A stretch of DNA of 64,000 nt from ZYF759 sp046297455 (GCA_046297455.1 JBKBIT010000020.1:1-64000), one strand, 5' to 3'. Shown: positions 18,666 through 27,712, numbered from the stretch's first letter. Numbers and translations are program-made. Notes: generated by a model not told the origin, from the sequence alone.

Positions 18666-18995
18666 ATGCAGGGCGACGACGAGTCGGGCCGCACGGGCGG
18701 ACGCGGTACAGCGGTCATTACCCGAACACGCACCAAGACGAAGAAGCCAAGCCTTTACCGCGTGCTTCTTCTCAACGACGACTACACACCGATGGAGTTC
18801 GTTATCCACGTGCTCGAACGCTTCTTTCAGAAGAATCGGGACGAGGCGACGCGCATCATGCTCCACGTTCACAACCATGGTGTTGGGGAATGTGGGATCT
18901 ACACGTTCGAGGTGGCCGAGACCAAGGTGACGCAAGTCATGGATTTCGCGCGCCAACACCAGCATCCGCTGCAATGCGTGATGGAAAAGAAATGA
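18666..18995 (+). CDS. clpS: ATP-dependent Clp protease adaptor ClpS
   Basis: A 109-aa adaptor that delivers N-degron substrates (proteins with N-terminal Leu, Phe, Tyr or Trp) to ClpA. The ligand-pocket segment LLNDDYTPMEFV and the HVHNHG region are intact. The frame is open for 108 codons upstream, but the ClpS-like part begins near residue 13; ATG 18666 with CAGGG before it is my choice, and ATG 18645 is an alternative. clpA starts 10 bases after its stop, the usual operon. Alphaproteobacteria often carry a second clpS elsewhere. Confidence 0.93.
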   Translation: MQGDDESGRTGGRGTAVITRTRTKTKKPSLYRVLLLNDDYTPMEFVIHVLERFFQKNRDEATRIMLHVHNHGVGECGIYTFEVAETKVTQVMDFARQHQHPLQCVMEKK

Positions 18996-19005
18996 GGAAC
19001 CTCTA

Positions 19006-21486
19006 ATGCCGGCATTCTCGCCAAGTCTCGAAAGGGCGCTCCATCAGGCGCTGACCCACGCAAACGAGCGTCGGCATGAATACGCCACGCTCGAGCATCT
19101 TCTGCTCGCTTTGATCGACGACCAGGACGCGGCCGCGGTCATGCGGGCCTGCAACGTCAATCTCGACGAACTGCGCCAGACGGTTCTCACCTACATCGAT
19201 TCCGAACTCGACAACCTCGTCACCGGCTACGACGAGGATTCCAAGCCGACGGCCGGTTTCCAGCGCGTCATTCAGCGCGCCGTGATCCATGTGCAGTCGT
19301 CGGGACGGGAGGAGGTTTCAGGCGCCAACGTGCTGGTCGCGATCTTTGCCGAGCGCGAAAGCCACGCTGCCTATTTCCTCCAGGAACAGCAGATGACCCG
19401 CTACGACGCGGTCAATTATATCAGCCATGGCATCGCCAAGCGGCCGGGCGCGACGGAACCGCGTGCTCCGCGCGGCGCCGAGGAAGATGCCGCGCCGCAG
19501 CCAGGCGGCGGCGAGCAGGAAGAGGGCGGCGCCAAGAAGAAGCAGCAGCAGGACGCGCTGACCGCCTATTGCGTCAATCTCAACATCAAGGCGCGGGCCG
19601 GCAAGATCGACCCGCTGATCGGCCGCACGAACGAAATCAACCGCACGATCCAGGTCCTGTGCCGTCGATCCAAGAACAACCCGCTTTATGTGGGCGACCC
19701 CGGCGTCGGCAAGACCGCCATTGCCGAGGGCCTGGCAAAGCGGATCGTCGATGGCGACGTACCGGAAGTGTTGGCCGACGCGACCATCTTCGCGCTCGAC
19801 ATGGGCACGCTTCTGGCCGGTACCCGCTACCGTGGCGATTTCGAGGAACGCCTGAAGCAGGTCGTCAAGGAACTTGAGGACTACCCGGGCGCCGTGCTGT
19901 TCATCGACGAAATCCACACGGTGATCGGCGCAGGCGCCACGTCGGGCGGGGCGATGGACGCTTCGAACCTTCTCAAGCCTGCACTGTCTTCCGGCGCGAT
20001 CCGCTGCATCGGCTCGACCACCTACAAGGAATTCCGTCAGTTCTTCGAGAAGGACCGGGCGCTGGTTCGCCGCTTCCAGAAGATCGACGTGGCCGAGCCG
20101 ACCGTCGAGGACGCCATCGAGATCATGAAGGGGTTGAAGCCCTATTTCGAGAGCTTCCACAAGGTGAAGTACACCAACGACGCCATCAAGGCGGCGGTGG
20201 AACTGTCCTCGCGCTACATCAACGACCGGAAGCTGCCGGACAAGGCGATCGACGTGATCGACGAGACTGGTGCATCGCAGATGCTGCTGCCTGAGTCGCG
20301 GCGGCGCAAGACGATCAGCGTCAAGGAAATCGAGAACACCATCGCCACCATGGCGCGCATCCCACCCAAGACGGTTTCGGCCGACGACGAGAAGGTGCTC
20401 GTCAATCTGGAGGCCGAACTGAAGCGGGTGGTCTACGGACAGGACACAGCCATCGAAGCGTTGTCCTCCTCCATCAAGCTGGCACGTGCCGGCCTGCGCG
20501 AGCCGGAGAAGCCGATCGGATCCTACCTGTTCTCGGGCCCGACCGGCGTTGGCAAGACCGAAGTTGCCAAGCAACTCGCTGCCTCGCTAGGGGTCGAGCT
20601 GCTCCGTTTCGACATGTCCGAATATATGGAACGCCACACGGTCAGCCGTCTGATCGGCGCGCCGCCCGGATATGTCGGCTTCGACCAGGGTGGTCTTCTG
20701 ACCGACGGTGTCGACCAGCATCCGCATTGCGTGCTGCTGCTCGACGAGATCGAGAAGGCGCATCCCGACCTGTTCAACATCCTGTTGCAGGTGATGGACC
20801 ATGGCAAGCTGACCGATCACAACGGTAAGCGTATCGACTTCCGCAACGTGATCCTGATCATGACGACCAATGCGGGTGCCGCCGATCTTGCCAAGCCCGC
20901 CATCGGTTTCGGATCGTCCAAGCGCGACACAGACGACATGGAGGCCATCAACCGCCTCTTCTCACCGGAATTCCGCAACCGTCTCGACGCGATCATCCCG
21001 TTCGGCGCCTTGCCTGTGCCGGTGATCCATCAGGTGGTGCAGAAATTCGTCATGCAGCTTGAGGCCCAGCTTGCCGAACGCGGCGTGACCTTCGCGCTGA
21101 TGGACGAGGCCGTCGAATGGCTGGCAGACAAGGGGTATGATGAGCGCATGGGCGCGCGCCCGCTTGGCCGCGTGATCCAGGAGCACATCAAGAAGCCGCT
21201 GGCCGACGAGGTTCTGTTTGGCAAGCTTCGAAAGGGCGGCACCGTCCGTGTCTCCGTCGAAAAGAAGGAGACCGGAGAAACCGGGCTGAAGCTGGAAGCA
21301 CTTGCCGACGAATTGCCGGTGAAGCCGAAGAAGGAAGAGCCGGAAAAGCCAGTGGCGCGCAAGGCGCGGCCGAAGCCGGCAGCCAAGAAGGCAGAGCCCA
21401 AGCCGAAGCCGAAGCCCAAGGCGCCGCGCAGCGGAGGCGACGCGCAGAAGCGCTCCATCGTGCCCCAGCTTCCGCGCAAGAACTGA
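19006..21486 (+). CDS. clpA: ClpA unfoldase with an extended C-terminal tail
   Basis: An 826-aa AAA+ protein, the partner of ClpS and ClpP. It has the N-terminal Clp repeat domain (about 1-145), a first AAA+ module with Walker A GDPGVGKT near 229-236, and a second with GPTGVGKT near 511-518. An AGGA site precedes the ATG. E. coli ClpA is 758 aa; here a Lys/Pro/Ala-rich tail fills about residues 766-826 and would hang from the ring. The tail is low complexity with alternating KP and PKP units. A perfect 9-bp hairpin follows the stop. Confidence 0.97.
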   Translation: MPAFSPSLERALHQALTHANERRHEYATLEHLLLALIDDQDAAAVMRACNVNLDELRQTVLTYIDSELDNLVTGYDEDSKPTAGFQRVIQRAVIHVQSSGREEVSGANVLVAIFAERESHAAYFLQEQQMTRYDAVNYISHGIAKRPGATEPRAPRGAEEDAAPQPGGGEQEEGGAKKKQQQDALTAYCVNLNIKARAGKIDPLIGRTNEINRTIQVLCRRSKNNPLYVGDPGVGKTAIAEGLAKRIVDGDVPEVLADATIFALDMGTLLAGTRYRGDFEERLKQVVKELEDYPGAVLFIDEIHTVIGAGATSGGAMDASNLLKPALSSGAIRCIGSTTYKEFRQFFEKDRALVRRFQKIDVAEPTVEDAIEIMKGLKPYFESFHKVKYTNDAIKAAVELSSRYINDRKLPDKAIDVIDETGASQMLLPESRRRKTISVKEIENTIATMARIPPKTVSADDEKVLVNLEAELKRVVYGQDTAIEALSSSIKLARAGLREPEKPIGSYLFSGPTGVGKTEVAKQLAASLGVELLRFDMSEYMERHTVSRLIGAPPGYVGFDQGGLLTDGVDQHPHCVLLLDEIEKAHPDLFNILLQVMDHGKLTDHNGKRIDFRNVILIMTTNAGAADLAKPAIGFGSSKRDTDDMEAINRLFSPEFRNRLDAIIPFGALPVPVIHQVVQKFVMQLEAQLAERGVTFALMDEAVEWLADKGYDERMGARPLGRVIQEHIKKPLADEVLFGKLRKGGTVRVSVEKKETGETGLKLEALADELPVKPKKEEPEKPVARKARPKPAAKKAEPKPKPKPKAPRSGGDAQKRSIVPQLPRKN

Positions 21487-21494
21487 GTACCTTC

Positions 21495-21516
21495 TGCCGG
21501 GCATGCGTGCCCGGCA
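21495..21516 (+). terminator. Hairpin after clpA
   Basis: A perfect 9-bp stem TGCCGGGCA (21495-21503 with 21508-21516) with a TGCG tetraloop, 8 bases after the clpA stop. There is no T tract, so it may be a weak terminator or an RNA 3' stabiliser. Confidence 0.5.
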
Positions 21517-21567
21517 TGGCACCCATGCGTCGCATCACGGCCCAGGCCGTGCTATGCGGCGCATGAC

Positions 21568-22323
21568 ATGACTTCACATCACGAAGCCGGACCCGAGTCC
21601 GGCCAAGAAACCGACCAACGCGGCAAGCTCTACTGGTACTGGCGTGGAGTAATCGCTGCCATTTCGCTGCCTGCCGTCATTCTTGGGGCGAGTTTCGTCG
21701 GCTTCGCAGCCCTGGCCCTGGAGGCCGGGGTCAGCATGGCCCATACGCTTTTTATGACCGCATTCGTCTGGGCGTTGCCATCAAAGGTCGTTCTTGTCGG
21801 CGCCATCATGGCCGGCAACGGGATCCTGGCTGCCGCTTTCGCGGTTGCGTTGTCCGCCGTCCGGCTCACGCCCATGGTGGTGGCGCTGGTGCCGGAGCTG
21901 CGCACGCCCACGACACGGCCCTGGGTGCTCTATTTCCTGTCGCATTTCGTGGCCGTCACCTCCTGGGTGCTGGCGCTCCAGACGCTTCGCGATGTCCCGC
22001 GGCAACGCCGTACGGTCTATTATGGCGGGCTCGGCTCGACGCTCGTCCTCATCAATATGTGCGTGGTCGCCGCAGTCTACCTCGTTGCGCGCGACTTGCC
22101 GCCGACTGCCTCGGCGGCGCTGTTGCTCATCACGCCGCTTTATTTCCTCACCTCGCTCTGGGGATCGGCGCGGGAGCGGGCAGGGCATGTAGCCATGGTC
22201 CTGGGATTGGTCATGGGCCCGTTGGTCCATCTGGTCTGGCCCGCAGCCAGCCTTCTGGCGACCGGCTTGATCGCAGGAGGTGCCGCCTATGGCTGGCACG
22301 TCTGGAAGAGGCGGGCGGCATGA
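21568..22323 (+). CDS. azlC: AzlC family branched-chain amino acid exporter, large subunit
   Basis: A 251-aa multi-pass inner membrane protein. The segment GASFVGFAALALEAG and the following WALPSKVVLVGAI are typical of AzlC, the large component of the AzlCD exporter of branched-chain amino acids and analogues. About seven or eight hydrophobic segments are visible. The azlD gene starts inside its last codons (ATGA overlap), which confirms the pair. No regulator is adjacent. Confidence 0.88.
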   Translation: MTSHHEAGPESGQETDQRGKLYWYWRGVIAAISLPAVILGASFVGFAALALEAGVSMAHTLFMTAFVWALPSKVVLVGAIMAGNGILAAAFAVALSAVRLTPMVVALVPELRTPTTRPWVLYFLSHFVAVTSWVLALQTLRDVPRQRRTVYYGGLGSTLVLINMCVVAAVYLVARDLPPTASAALLLITPLYFLTSLWGSARERAGHVAMVLGLVMGPLVHLVWPAASLLATGLIAGGAAYGWHVWKRRAA

Positions 22324-22667
22324 CTTTCGAAGCCTTCGAAGCCTGGTGGTGGCCTTATCTCTTCATCCTCATCGCCGGTGCGCTGGCAACCGATGCCTGG
22401 CGTTTTCTCGGGGTCTATCTGGCCGGCGGCATATCGGAGGATTCCGACCTTCTGGTGCTGGTACGATGCGTGGCGACCGCGCTGGTGGCGGCGGTCATTG
22501 CCAATCTGATCATATTTCCGTCGGGTGCGCTGGCAGAAACCCACGCCGCGCTTCGGATCGGCGCAGCGTTGTCAGGCTTCGCCGGCTACTTCCTGTTTCG
22601 CCGAAGCGTGTTGATGAGCATCGTAGTCGCCGAGGCGGTGTTGTTGACCGGAATGTTACTGTTCTAA
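22320..22667 (+). CDS. azlD: AzlD family transporter subunit
   Basis: A 115-aa hydrophobic protein with about four membrane segments, the small partner of AzlC. The AzlD pattern is seen in LIAGALATDAWRFLGV and the later VLVRCVATALVAAVIANL. It begins in a 4-base overlap with azlC, so expression is coupled. Its 3' end overlaps by 4 bases the convergent HIT gene. Confidence 0.87.
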   Translation: MTFEAFEAWWWPYLFILIAGALATDAWRFLGVYLAGGISEDSDLLVLVRCVATALVAAVIANLIIFPSGALAETHAALRIGAALSGFAGYFLFRRSVLMSIVVAEAVLLTGMLLF

Positions 22668-23092
22668 CCGCCGAGTGCGGCGCGCAGCTTCTCCGCGTTC
22701 GCGGCAAGCACCTCGGGCTTTTCCATGTCGCCCGTATGCGGCCTTAGCGTCACGCCAGCAAAGCGCGGGATGATGTGGACGTGGAGATGGAAAACCACCT
22801 GTCCGCCAGCCTGCTCGTTGAACTGCTGGATTGTGACGCCCGCGGCGCCGAAAGCCTGCATGGACGCCCTTGCAACCTTCTTCACCGTACGCATGACGGC
22901 GGCCAAGCTGTCGTCATCGACATCCAATACGTTGCGCGATGGCTTCTTGGGTATCACCAGCGCGTGGCCATCACCGCGCGGCATGATGTCCATGAAGGCG
23001 AAGGTCTCTTCGTCTTCGTAGATCTTGTGGCAGGGCAGTTCGCCACGCAGGATCTTGGCGAAGATGTTCTGGTCATCGTATGCGGCAGTCAT
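22664..23092 (-). CDS. HIT family hydrolase (HINT-type)
   Basis: A 142-aa histidine-triad protein. The catalytic motif reads FHLHVHIIPR with His102, His104 and His106. HINT proteins hydrolyse adenosine phosphoramidates; the physiological substrate in bacteria is usually unknown. Length and start match the family. The 3' end overlaps azlD tail to tail by 4 bases. Upstream is the broken SRPBCC gene on the same strand. Confidence 0.93.
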   Translation of the reverse strand: MTAAYDDQNIFAKILRGELPCHKIYEDEETFAFMDIMPRGDGHALVIPKKPSRNVLDVDDDSLAAVMRTVKKVARASMQAFGAAGVTIQQFNEQAGGQVVFHLHVHIIPRFAGVTLRPHTGDMEKPEVLAANAEKLRAALGG

Positions 23093-23148
23093 CGGCCGAT
23101 CTCTCCCGATCTTGTCGGCCCGTTTGTCGGCGAGGTCGCCCCTCTACG

Positions 23149-23604
23149 TCAAGCCACGCAGGCGCCAGCCTCCAGGATCATCTTCAGGTTTTCTCCCTCT
23201 TCGCGCATATGTCTTTCCACGGCCGCGAAGCCTGCCCTGTTCAACCGCTTGCCGATCGGTCCGATTCGTAGCTGCACCTCTTGCGTAAAGCGGCTCCGGC
23301 CATCCGGCGGCTCGATGATGAAGCTCACTCTGCGCAGAAAGAAGCGGATCAGTGCATTGTCCGGTTCGAACTCGATCAACCGGTTGGGTATCACCTTTGT
23401 ATAGCGCATGGAGCGCTTCAGGTGCTGCCCATGGATACGCTCCTCGAAATAGAAGCGGTTGTCGACGGCCTGCCGCCCGTCCTGAAGCCAGCGGAAGGTG
23501 ATATGGTCGGGATGCTAGCGCGTATAGTTGACCTCCATCCTGTCGAAGAAGGCGAAGATGCGTTCGGCCGGCGCGGCGATCATGGTCGTCTGGGAAAGGA
23601 TCAT
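23149..23604 (-). pseudogene. SRPBCC-family gene interrupted by an in-frame amber codon
   Basis: The frame from ATG 23604 to the stop at 23149 would encode about 151 residues with START/SRPBCC-like features, except for one TAG at 23515-23517. The sequence before it ends FAFFDRMEVNYTR and continues in the same frame with HPDHITFRW, then FYFEERI and RYTKVIPNRLIEF. There is no frameshift, and the 35 codons after the TAG up to the next ATG contain no further stop. A single G-to-A change of TGG to TAG would explain it (inference: a Trp at this place fits the context). An 86-aa fragment could still start at 23409. No family-specific active site can be named. Confidence 0.78.
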
Positions 23605-23794
23605 GGCGAATACCACGTGAACTGGGCTACGGCTCCACGACATAAAGTTCATCGCGCCAGAATTCGCCCTCTCTACACGTTCTGGCAGACGGGGGCAGCA
23701 ACCGGCCACAACCTTCAATGGTCGCAGAGCACTTGCAAACCTTTCGAAGTCAAGTGTAGGCGGGAGGTTGGCAACACGCGGAGGAGCATTATCA

Positions 23795-25321
23795 ATGTCG
23801 TCGGCAAACCCACCCGATCGGCCGCACTTCATTCCCATGCCGGCTCCTGTCGGCTCAGCCCTGGAGGCAGGCGGCGTCGGAATCTGGCGTTGGCGAATCG
23901 GAAGCGACGAACTCGGTTGGACAGAAAACCTGGAAGCAATTCATCGTCTTCCGCCGGGAAGCTTCGATGGCACATTCAACTCTTTCTCGTCCGACATCCA
24001 TGAAGACGATCTTCCCCTAGTCATGCAAGCCGTCGAAGCGGCGGTCCGCGATGGCGGCAGTTACGAGATCCGATATCGCAACCGGCCACGGGATGGCGGT
24101 GAGGCGATCTGGATCGAGGCTCGGGGACGCATCGTGCAGGAGGCGGACGGCAACCGCTACATGACGGGCATCTGCCAGAACGCAACCGAACGGATAAAGG
24201 CCGGCCGACAGCTCGAACGGCGGCTGGCCCAGCAGCAGGCTGTCTCTGCGCTCGGCAGCTATGCCCTGGCCGAGGAGGATCTAGGTCGCATTTTGCGGCG
24301 AGCGGTGGAGGTCGTCGCGGCCACGCTGGCGGTACCGATGGCCAAGATACTGGAATTCACTGCCCGCGCCGACACATTGCTTCTGGTCGAGGGCGTCGGC
24401 TGGCAGGAAGGGCTGGTTGGGCAGGCCTGCGTGGGTATCGACCAGGATTCGCAGGCTGGCTATACCTTGTTGAGCAGCGATCCGGTCATCGTCGATGACC
24501 TTTTCACCGAAACGCGCTTCAGCGGCCCGCCTCTGCTTGCCGAGCATGGGGTGCGGAGTGGCCTGAGCGTGGTGATCGCCGGAGAGGAGGGGCGGCCGTT
24601 CGGCGTCTTCGGCGTGCACACTACGGAGTTACGACGGTTCGACGCCTCGGATGCCGATTTCCTGCTGTCCGTCTCGAACATCGTGGCCAGCAGCGCTCGC
24701 CAGGCGCGCATCGGCGAACGCCGGCGCATTGTCATCCGCGAGATGGCACATCGGTCCGGCAACATGTTTCAGCTCGTCCAGTCACTCTTCAATCAGACCA
24801 TCGGCTCCAAGGGCGAAGACCAGGCTGCGCAAGCCTTCCGGGCTCGCCTCGACGCCTTGGCGCGCACCAACTATCTGATCGCCCAGGACGGCTGGACGCA
24901 GACACGTCTGCGAACCTTGGCAGAAACTGCATTAGCGGGCTTTCGCGACAGTCTCGACATGTCCGGCCGCGACATTCTTCTCCCCGCAGCGCTTGCCTTC
25001 GACCTAGCGCTCATCCTGCACGAACTTGCAACGAACTCGGCAAAATATGGATCGCTGAGCGCCAAGGATGGGCGCTCACGGTTGTCGTGGCAGGTCGAAC
25101 CGGAAGGTGAGACTGGAACCCTTGTCCTCGAATGGTTCGATGCGGGCGCGGGCGGACGCGAGCCATTCGAAGCCTCAGGCAGTGGTTTCGGACACCGGCT
25201 CATCTCGGGGCTGATTAAGCGCAAATGGAACGGGAGCATCAGCATAGACCGGGAACAAGGGTATCGCTTCGTCGCCAGAATGCCGATCCCGGCGACCGCG
25301 CCGGACGCCTTCGAGGAATGA
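23795..25321 (+). CDS. HWE-family sensor histidine kinase (PAS-GAF-HWE)
   Basis: A 508-aa soluble kinase with a PAS domain (about 20-145, ending with a PAC-like segment), a GAF domain (about 165-305) and an HWE/HisKA_2 kinase core. The phospho-acceptor is His319 in REMAHRSGN, and the N-box HELATNSAKYG has Asn414, the pattern that separates HWE kinases from classic ones. No membrane segment means a cytoplasmic sensor. No response regulator is adjacent, so the partner (perhaps a PhyR-type or stand-alone receiver) is elsewhere. GGAG about 10 bases before ATG 23795 decides the start. Confidence 0.93.
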   Translation: MSSANPPDRPHFIPMPAPVGSALEAGGVGIWRWRIGSDELGWTENLEAIHRLPPGSFDGTFNSFSSDIHEDDLPLVMQAVEAAVRDGGSYEIRYRNRPRDGGEAIWIEARGRIVQEADGNRYMTGICQNATERIKAGRQLERRLAQQQAVSALGSYALAEEDLGRILRRAVEVVAATLAVPMAKILEFTARADTLLLVEGVGWQEGLVGQACVGIDQDSQAGYTLLSSDPVIVDDLFTETRFSGPPLLAEHGVRSGLSVVIAGEEGRPFGVFGVHTTELRRFDASDADFLLSVSNIVASSARQARIGERRRIVIREMAHRSGNMFQLVQSLFNQTIGSKGEDQAAQAFRARLDALARTNYLIAQDGWTQTRLRTLAETALAGFRDSLDMSGRDILLPAALAFDLALILHELATNSAKYGSLSAKDGRSRLSWQVEPEGETGTLVLEWFDAGAGGREPFEASGSGFGHRLISGLIKRKWNGSISIDREQGYRFVARMPIPATAPDAFEE

Positions 25322-25367
25322 GCAGACCTGAATCGCCTGCGCCAGAACCGCTTTTTTTTGAGGTCGA

Positions 25368-25442
25368 TGGTGGGCGCGACAGGGATTGAACCTGTGACCC
25401 TTCGCGTGTGAAGCGAATGCTCTCCCGCTGAGCTACGCGCCC
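25368..25442 (-). tRNA. tRNA-Val(CAC)
   Basis: The minus strand folds as a standard cloverleaf: 7-bp acceptor GGGCGCG/CGCGCCC, D arm, anticodon stem TTCGC/GCGAA with loop TTCACAC (anticodon CAC, valine), T arm with TTCAATC, and an encoded ACCA end at 25371-25368. It lies between the HWE kinase gene and gph. Confidence 0.96.
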
Positions 25443-25516
25443 TTGGAGCCCGAGGGCCCGATTGCGCCGCGATATAAGGTGCGGGCCCGGGCCAAGTCAA
25501 GCTGGTCTCTTGCCAC

Positions 25517-26200
25517 TTATCGTGCGGCGGCCGAGATCAGCCGCTCGGCGAGATCAAGCGTGAACTCGTCATAGTGCGAAATCACGTGGGACGGTTCGAA
25601 TTCGCTGACATGGCGGTCTGTATAGCCAAAATCGACCGCTACCACCGGAATCCCCGCCGCTTTGGCGGTGTCGATGTCGGTCCTGGAATCTCCCACCATG
25701 ATGGAGTTCTGCGGATTGCCGCCGGCCTTGAGGATCGTCTCCACCAGATGGCGCGGGTCGGGCTTGCGGAAGGCGAAGGTGTCGGCCCCGCACACGGCGC
25801 CGAAGCGCGGCGCGAGCTTGAGCGCGCCGATCAGCCCTTGTGACAGCCGCTCCAGCTTGTTGGTGCAGACCGCCATTCGGTAACCCGCCCCCTCGAACCG
25901 GTCGAGTGCCTCCAGGATGCCGGGGTAGGGCAGCGACCGACCGGGTATGCCGGCGGTGTAGTGTTCCAGAAAAATCTCCAGCAGCCTGTCGAGCATGCGC
26001 TCGTCGAGAGCGCGCCGATGAGCCGCATAGGCGCGTTGGATCATCACGCGCCCGCCCATGCCGACGAAACGGCGCAGTTCGTCGGCCTTGACCGGCTCCA
26101 GCCCCTCGCTGGCCAGACAATGGTTGAGACTGTCGAGCAGGTCCGGCGCAGTGTCGACGAGGGTGCCGTCGAGGTCGAAAACGATGGTGGGCGCGATCAT
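25517..26200 (-). CDS. gph: Phosphoglycolate phosphatase (HAD superfamily)
   Basis: A 227-aa HAD hydrolase. The nucleophile motif DLDGTLVDT (Asp9, Asp11), the lysine of RKPDP and the terminal motif VGDSRTDID are all present, with a helical cap between them. The family removes phosphate from 2-phosphoglycolate formed in DNA repair or photorespiration. MIAPTIVFD at 26200 is preferred to the longer frame. It is upstream of tRNA-Val on the same strand and divergent from the DnaJ-like gene. Another HAD substrate is possible. Confidence 0.88.
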   Translation of the reverse strand: MIAPTIVFDLDGTLVDTAPDLLDSLNHCLASEGLEPVKADELRRFVGMGGRVMIQRAYAAHRRALDERMLDRLLEIFLEHYTAGIPGRSLPYPGILEALDRFEGAGYRMAVCTNKLERLSQGLIGALKLAPRFGAVCGADTFAFRKPDPRHLVETILKAGGNPQNSIMVGDSRTDIDTAKAAGIPVVAVDFGYTDRHVSEFEPSHVISHYDEFTLDLAERLISAAAR

Positions 26201-26362
26201 GTGTTCATCCCGTTGGTGCGGCAAGGGCTCTATCGCCTGTCTTGCCCGGCGGCAAGCGGGCGCGGCGGCGACGACAAAAATGCGACTCGTTTGAAGGGAA
26301 CCTTTTTAACGACTCGCCGCTATGTGTTTGTAAGACCTCGAAACAGTCAGTCCAGGACCGTC

Positions 26363-26815
26363 ATGACTGCCAAGCCGACCCAGGATTTTGCCTCTTTGCT
26401 GGACGAGCTTATCGCGTCCGCAGGCGAGGAAACACGTATCCAGGCGTCGGCTCCGTCGCTGCGGGTCGATTTCCTCGATCAGCTGGAGCGGCTGCAGTCG
26501 AACAGCCCCTCGCTGGCCGGCGAACCGGCGATGAACGAGTACCTCGAAATAGCGCTGGCCATCGACGAACTCGCGCCAAGGATCGGGACGCCTGAGGTCC
26601 TGCCGCCGGTCGAACCCGAGGCGATCGCCCAGGAACTTGGCAAGCTGTCGGCGCTCAACGAAAAGCAGCTGGCCCATCTCAGGCGGGAGTTTGCCATGCG
26701 CAACCATCCCGACCGTGTATCGGGCGCATTGCGCGAGCGGGCAGAGCTGCGCATGCGGATTGCCAACATGATGATCGACGAGGCCAAGAGCGCACTCACG
26801 CGCCGCCGCCGCTGA
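26363..26815 (+). CDS. Conserved hypothetical protein with a J-domain-like C-terminus
   Basis: A 150-aa soluble protein. The C-terminal third contains LAHLRREFAMRNHPDRVSG followed by a helix ending IANMMIDEAKSAL, which resembles helix II, the HPD loop and helix III of a J domain, but the first helix seems shifted or replaced. It could be a degenerate co-chaperone. The rest is acidic and helical without recognisable features. ATG 26363 directly follows GTC; the open frame is far longer upstream without similarity. A TTG-started gene follows 120 bases downstream. Confidence 0.7.
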   Translation: MTAKPTQDFASLLDELIASAGEETRIQASAPSLRVDFLDQLERLQSNSPSLAGEPAMNEYLEIALAIDELAPRIGTPEVLPPVEPEAIAQELGKLSALNEKQLAHLRREFAMRNHPDRVSGALRERAELRMRIANMMIDEAKSALTRRRR

Positions 26816-26935
26816 CGCCTGCCGACATCTCCATCCGGCCTGCAACGATCCTGTTTCCGAGACGTTGGTCTTCCCGTATCGGGCAGCGGTGCCTATAGAC
26901 ATCGCACTGCAGCCAACAAAAGATGGAGACTGAAC

Positions 26936-27247
26936 TTGGCAATTTCCCGCAAGGAGGAAAAGCGCGCGCTCGACGCTGACGAATTCGAGCTGGTGGAAAA
27001 GTCGCACCACCCCCAGGTGGGAGAGCTTTCCGATTCCGAACTGTCCGACCTGATCCGTCTCGTGCGCGAGCGCCGCGACCGCGCCAAGACGCTGGCCAGC
27101 CGCCGCCGCCGCGAAATGCGCGGCAAGGCAGCCCCGCGTGGCGCAGAAGCATCCAAGCAGGACACCGGATCGCATCTCAAGACGGAAGTGCTGGCTATGG
27201 CCGTGCGCCGGCTCAATGCCGAGCGCAGCCGCCGCGCGGGAGAGTGA
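26936..27247 (+). CDS. Conserved hypothetical charged protein, TTG start
   Basis: A 103-aa very charged, Arg/Lys/Glu-rich helical protein, a type conserved in Rhizobiales without known function. It begins (as initiator Met) AISRKEEKRALDADE. The start is TTG at 26936, placed 9 bases after a GGAG site; the nearby ATG at 26922 is out of frame. The high charge and RERRDRAK-type repeats suggest nucleic-acid or ribosome contact, but this is inference. It lies between the J-like gene and the convergent glyoxalase gene. Confidence 0.75.
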   Translation: MAISRKEEKRALDADEFELVEKSHHPQVGELSDSELSDLIRLVRERRDRAKTLASRRRREMRGKAAPRGAEASKQDTGSHLKTEVLAMAVRRLNAERSRRAGE

Positions 27248-27271
27248 GGGCCACTCTCCCGGCTTGACCGG

Positions 27272-27712
27272 TTACCAGCTGCCGGTATTGGGCATGGAGG
27301 CCCAAGGCTCGGCCTTCGGCCGGGCCTCACCTTTTTGCAGAAGCTCGATCGAGATGCCGTCCGGCGACTTGATGAAGGCCATGTAGCCGTCGCGGGGAGG
27401 GCGGTTGATGGTCACGCCCTTGTCCATCAATTGCTGGCAGGTGGCGTAGATATCGTCGACCTCATAGGCGAGGTGACCGAAATTGCGCCCGCCCTGATAG
27501 TCCTCCGGGTCCCAGTTGTAAGTCAGTTCGACCAGCGGCGCGCGCGTGTCGCGGCCCGCGTCCTCGTCCTGGTCGGCAGCCAGGAAGATCAGGGTGAAAC
27601 GTCCGGCCTCGTTGTCGATGCGCCGGACTTCCTTCATGCCGAGCTTGCCGCAATAGAAGTCGAGCGATTCGTCGATGTCTTTGACGCGCACCATCGTGTG
27701 CAGATAACGCAT
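27272..27712 (-). CDS. gloA: Lactoylglutathione lyase (glyoxalase I)
   Basis: A 146-aa glyoxalase I that converts the glutathione hemithioacetal of methylglyoxal to S-lactoylglutathione. The metal ligands expected in the family are visible: His5 (MRYLHT), a Glu in VELTYN, His in GHLAYEVDD and Glu in SIELLQKG. The start MRYLHTM at 27712 matches the family; the frame continues 56 codons upstream without similarity. It is convergent with the preceding gene and divergent from the cold-shock gene. Confidence 0.94.
   Translation of the reverse strand: MRYLHTMVRVKDIDESLDFYCGKLGMKEVRRIDNEAGRFTLIFLAADQDEDAGRDTRAPLVELTYNWDPEDYQGGRNFGHLAYEVDDIYATCQQLMDKGVTINRPPRDGYMAFIKSPDGISIELLQKGEARPKAEPWASMPNTGSW

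Noticed and set aside
23515..23517. The amber codon as a site for a non-standard amino acid
   Set aside because: TAG is decoded as pyrrolysine only in a few archaea and bacteria with pyl genes, none of which is seen here; nonsense mutation is simpler.
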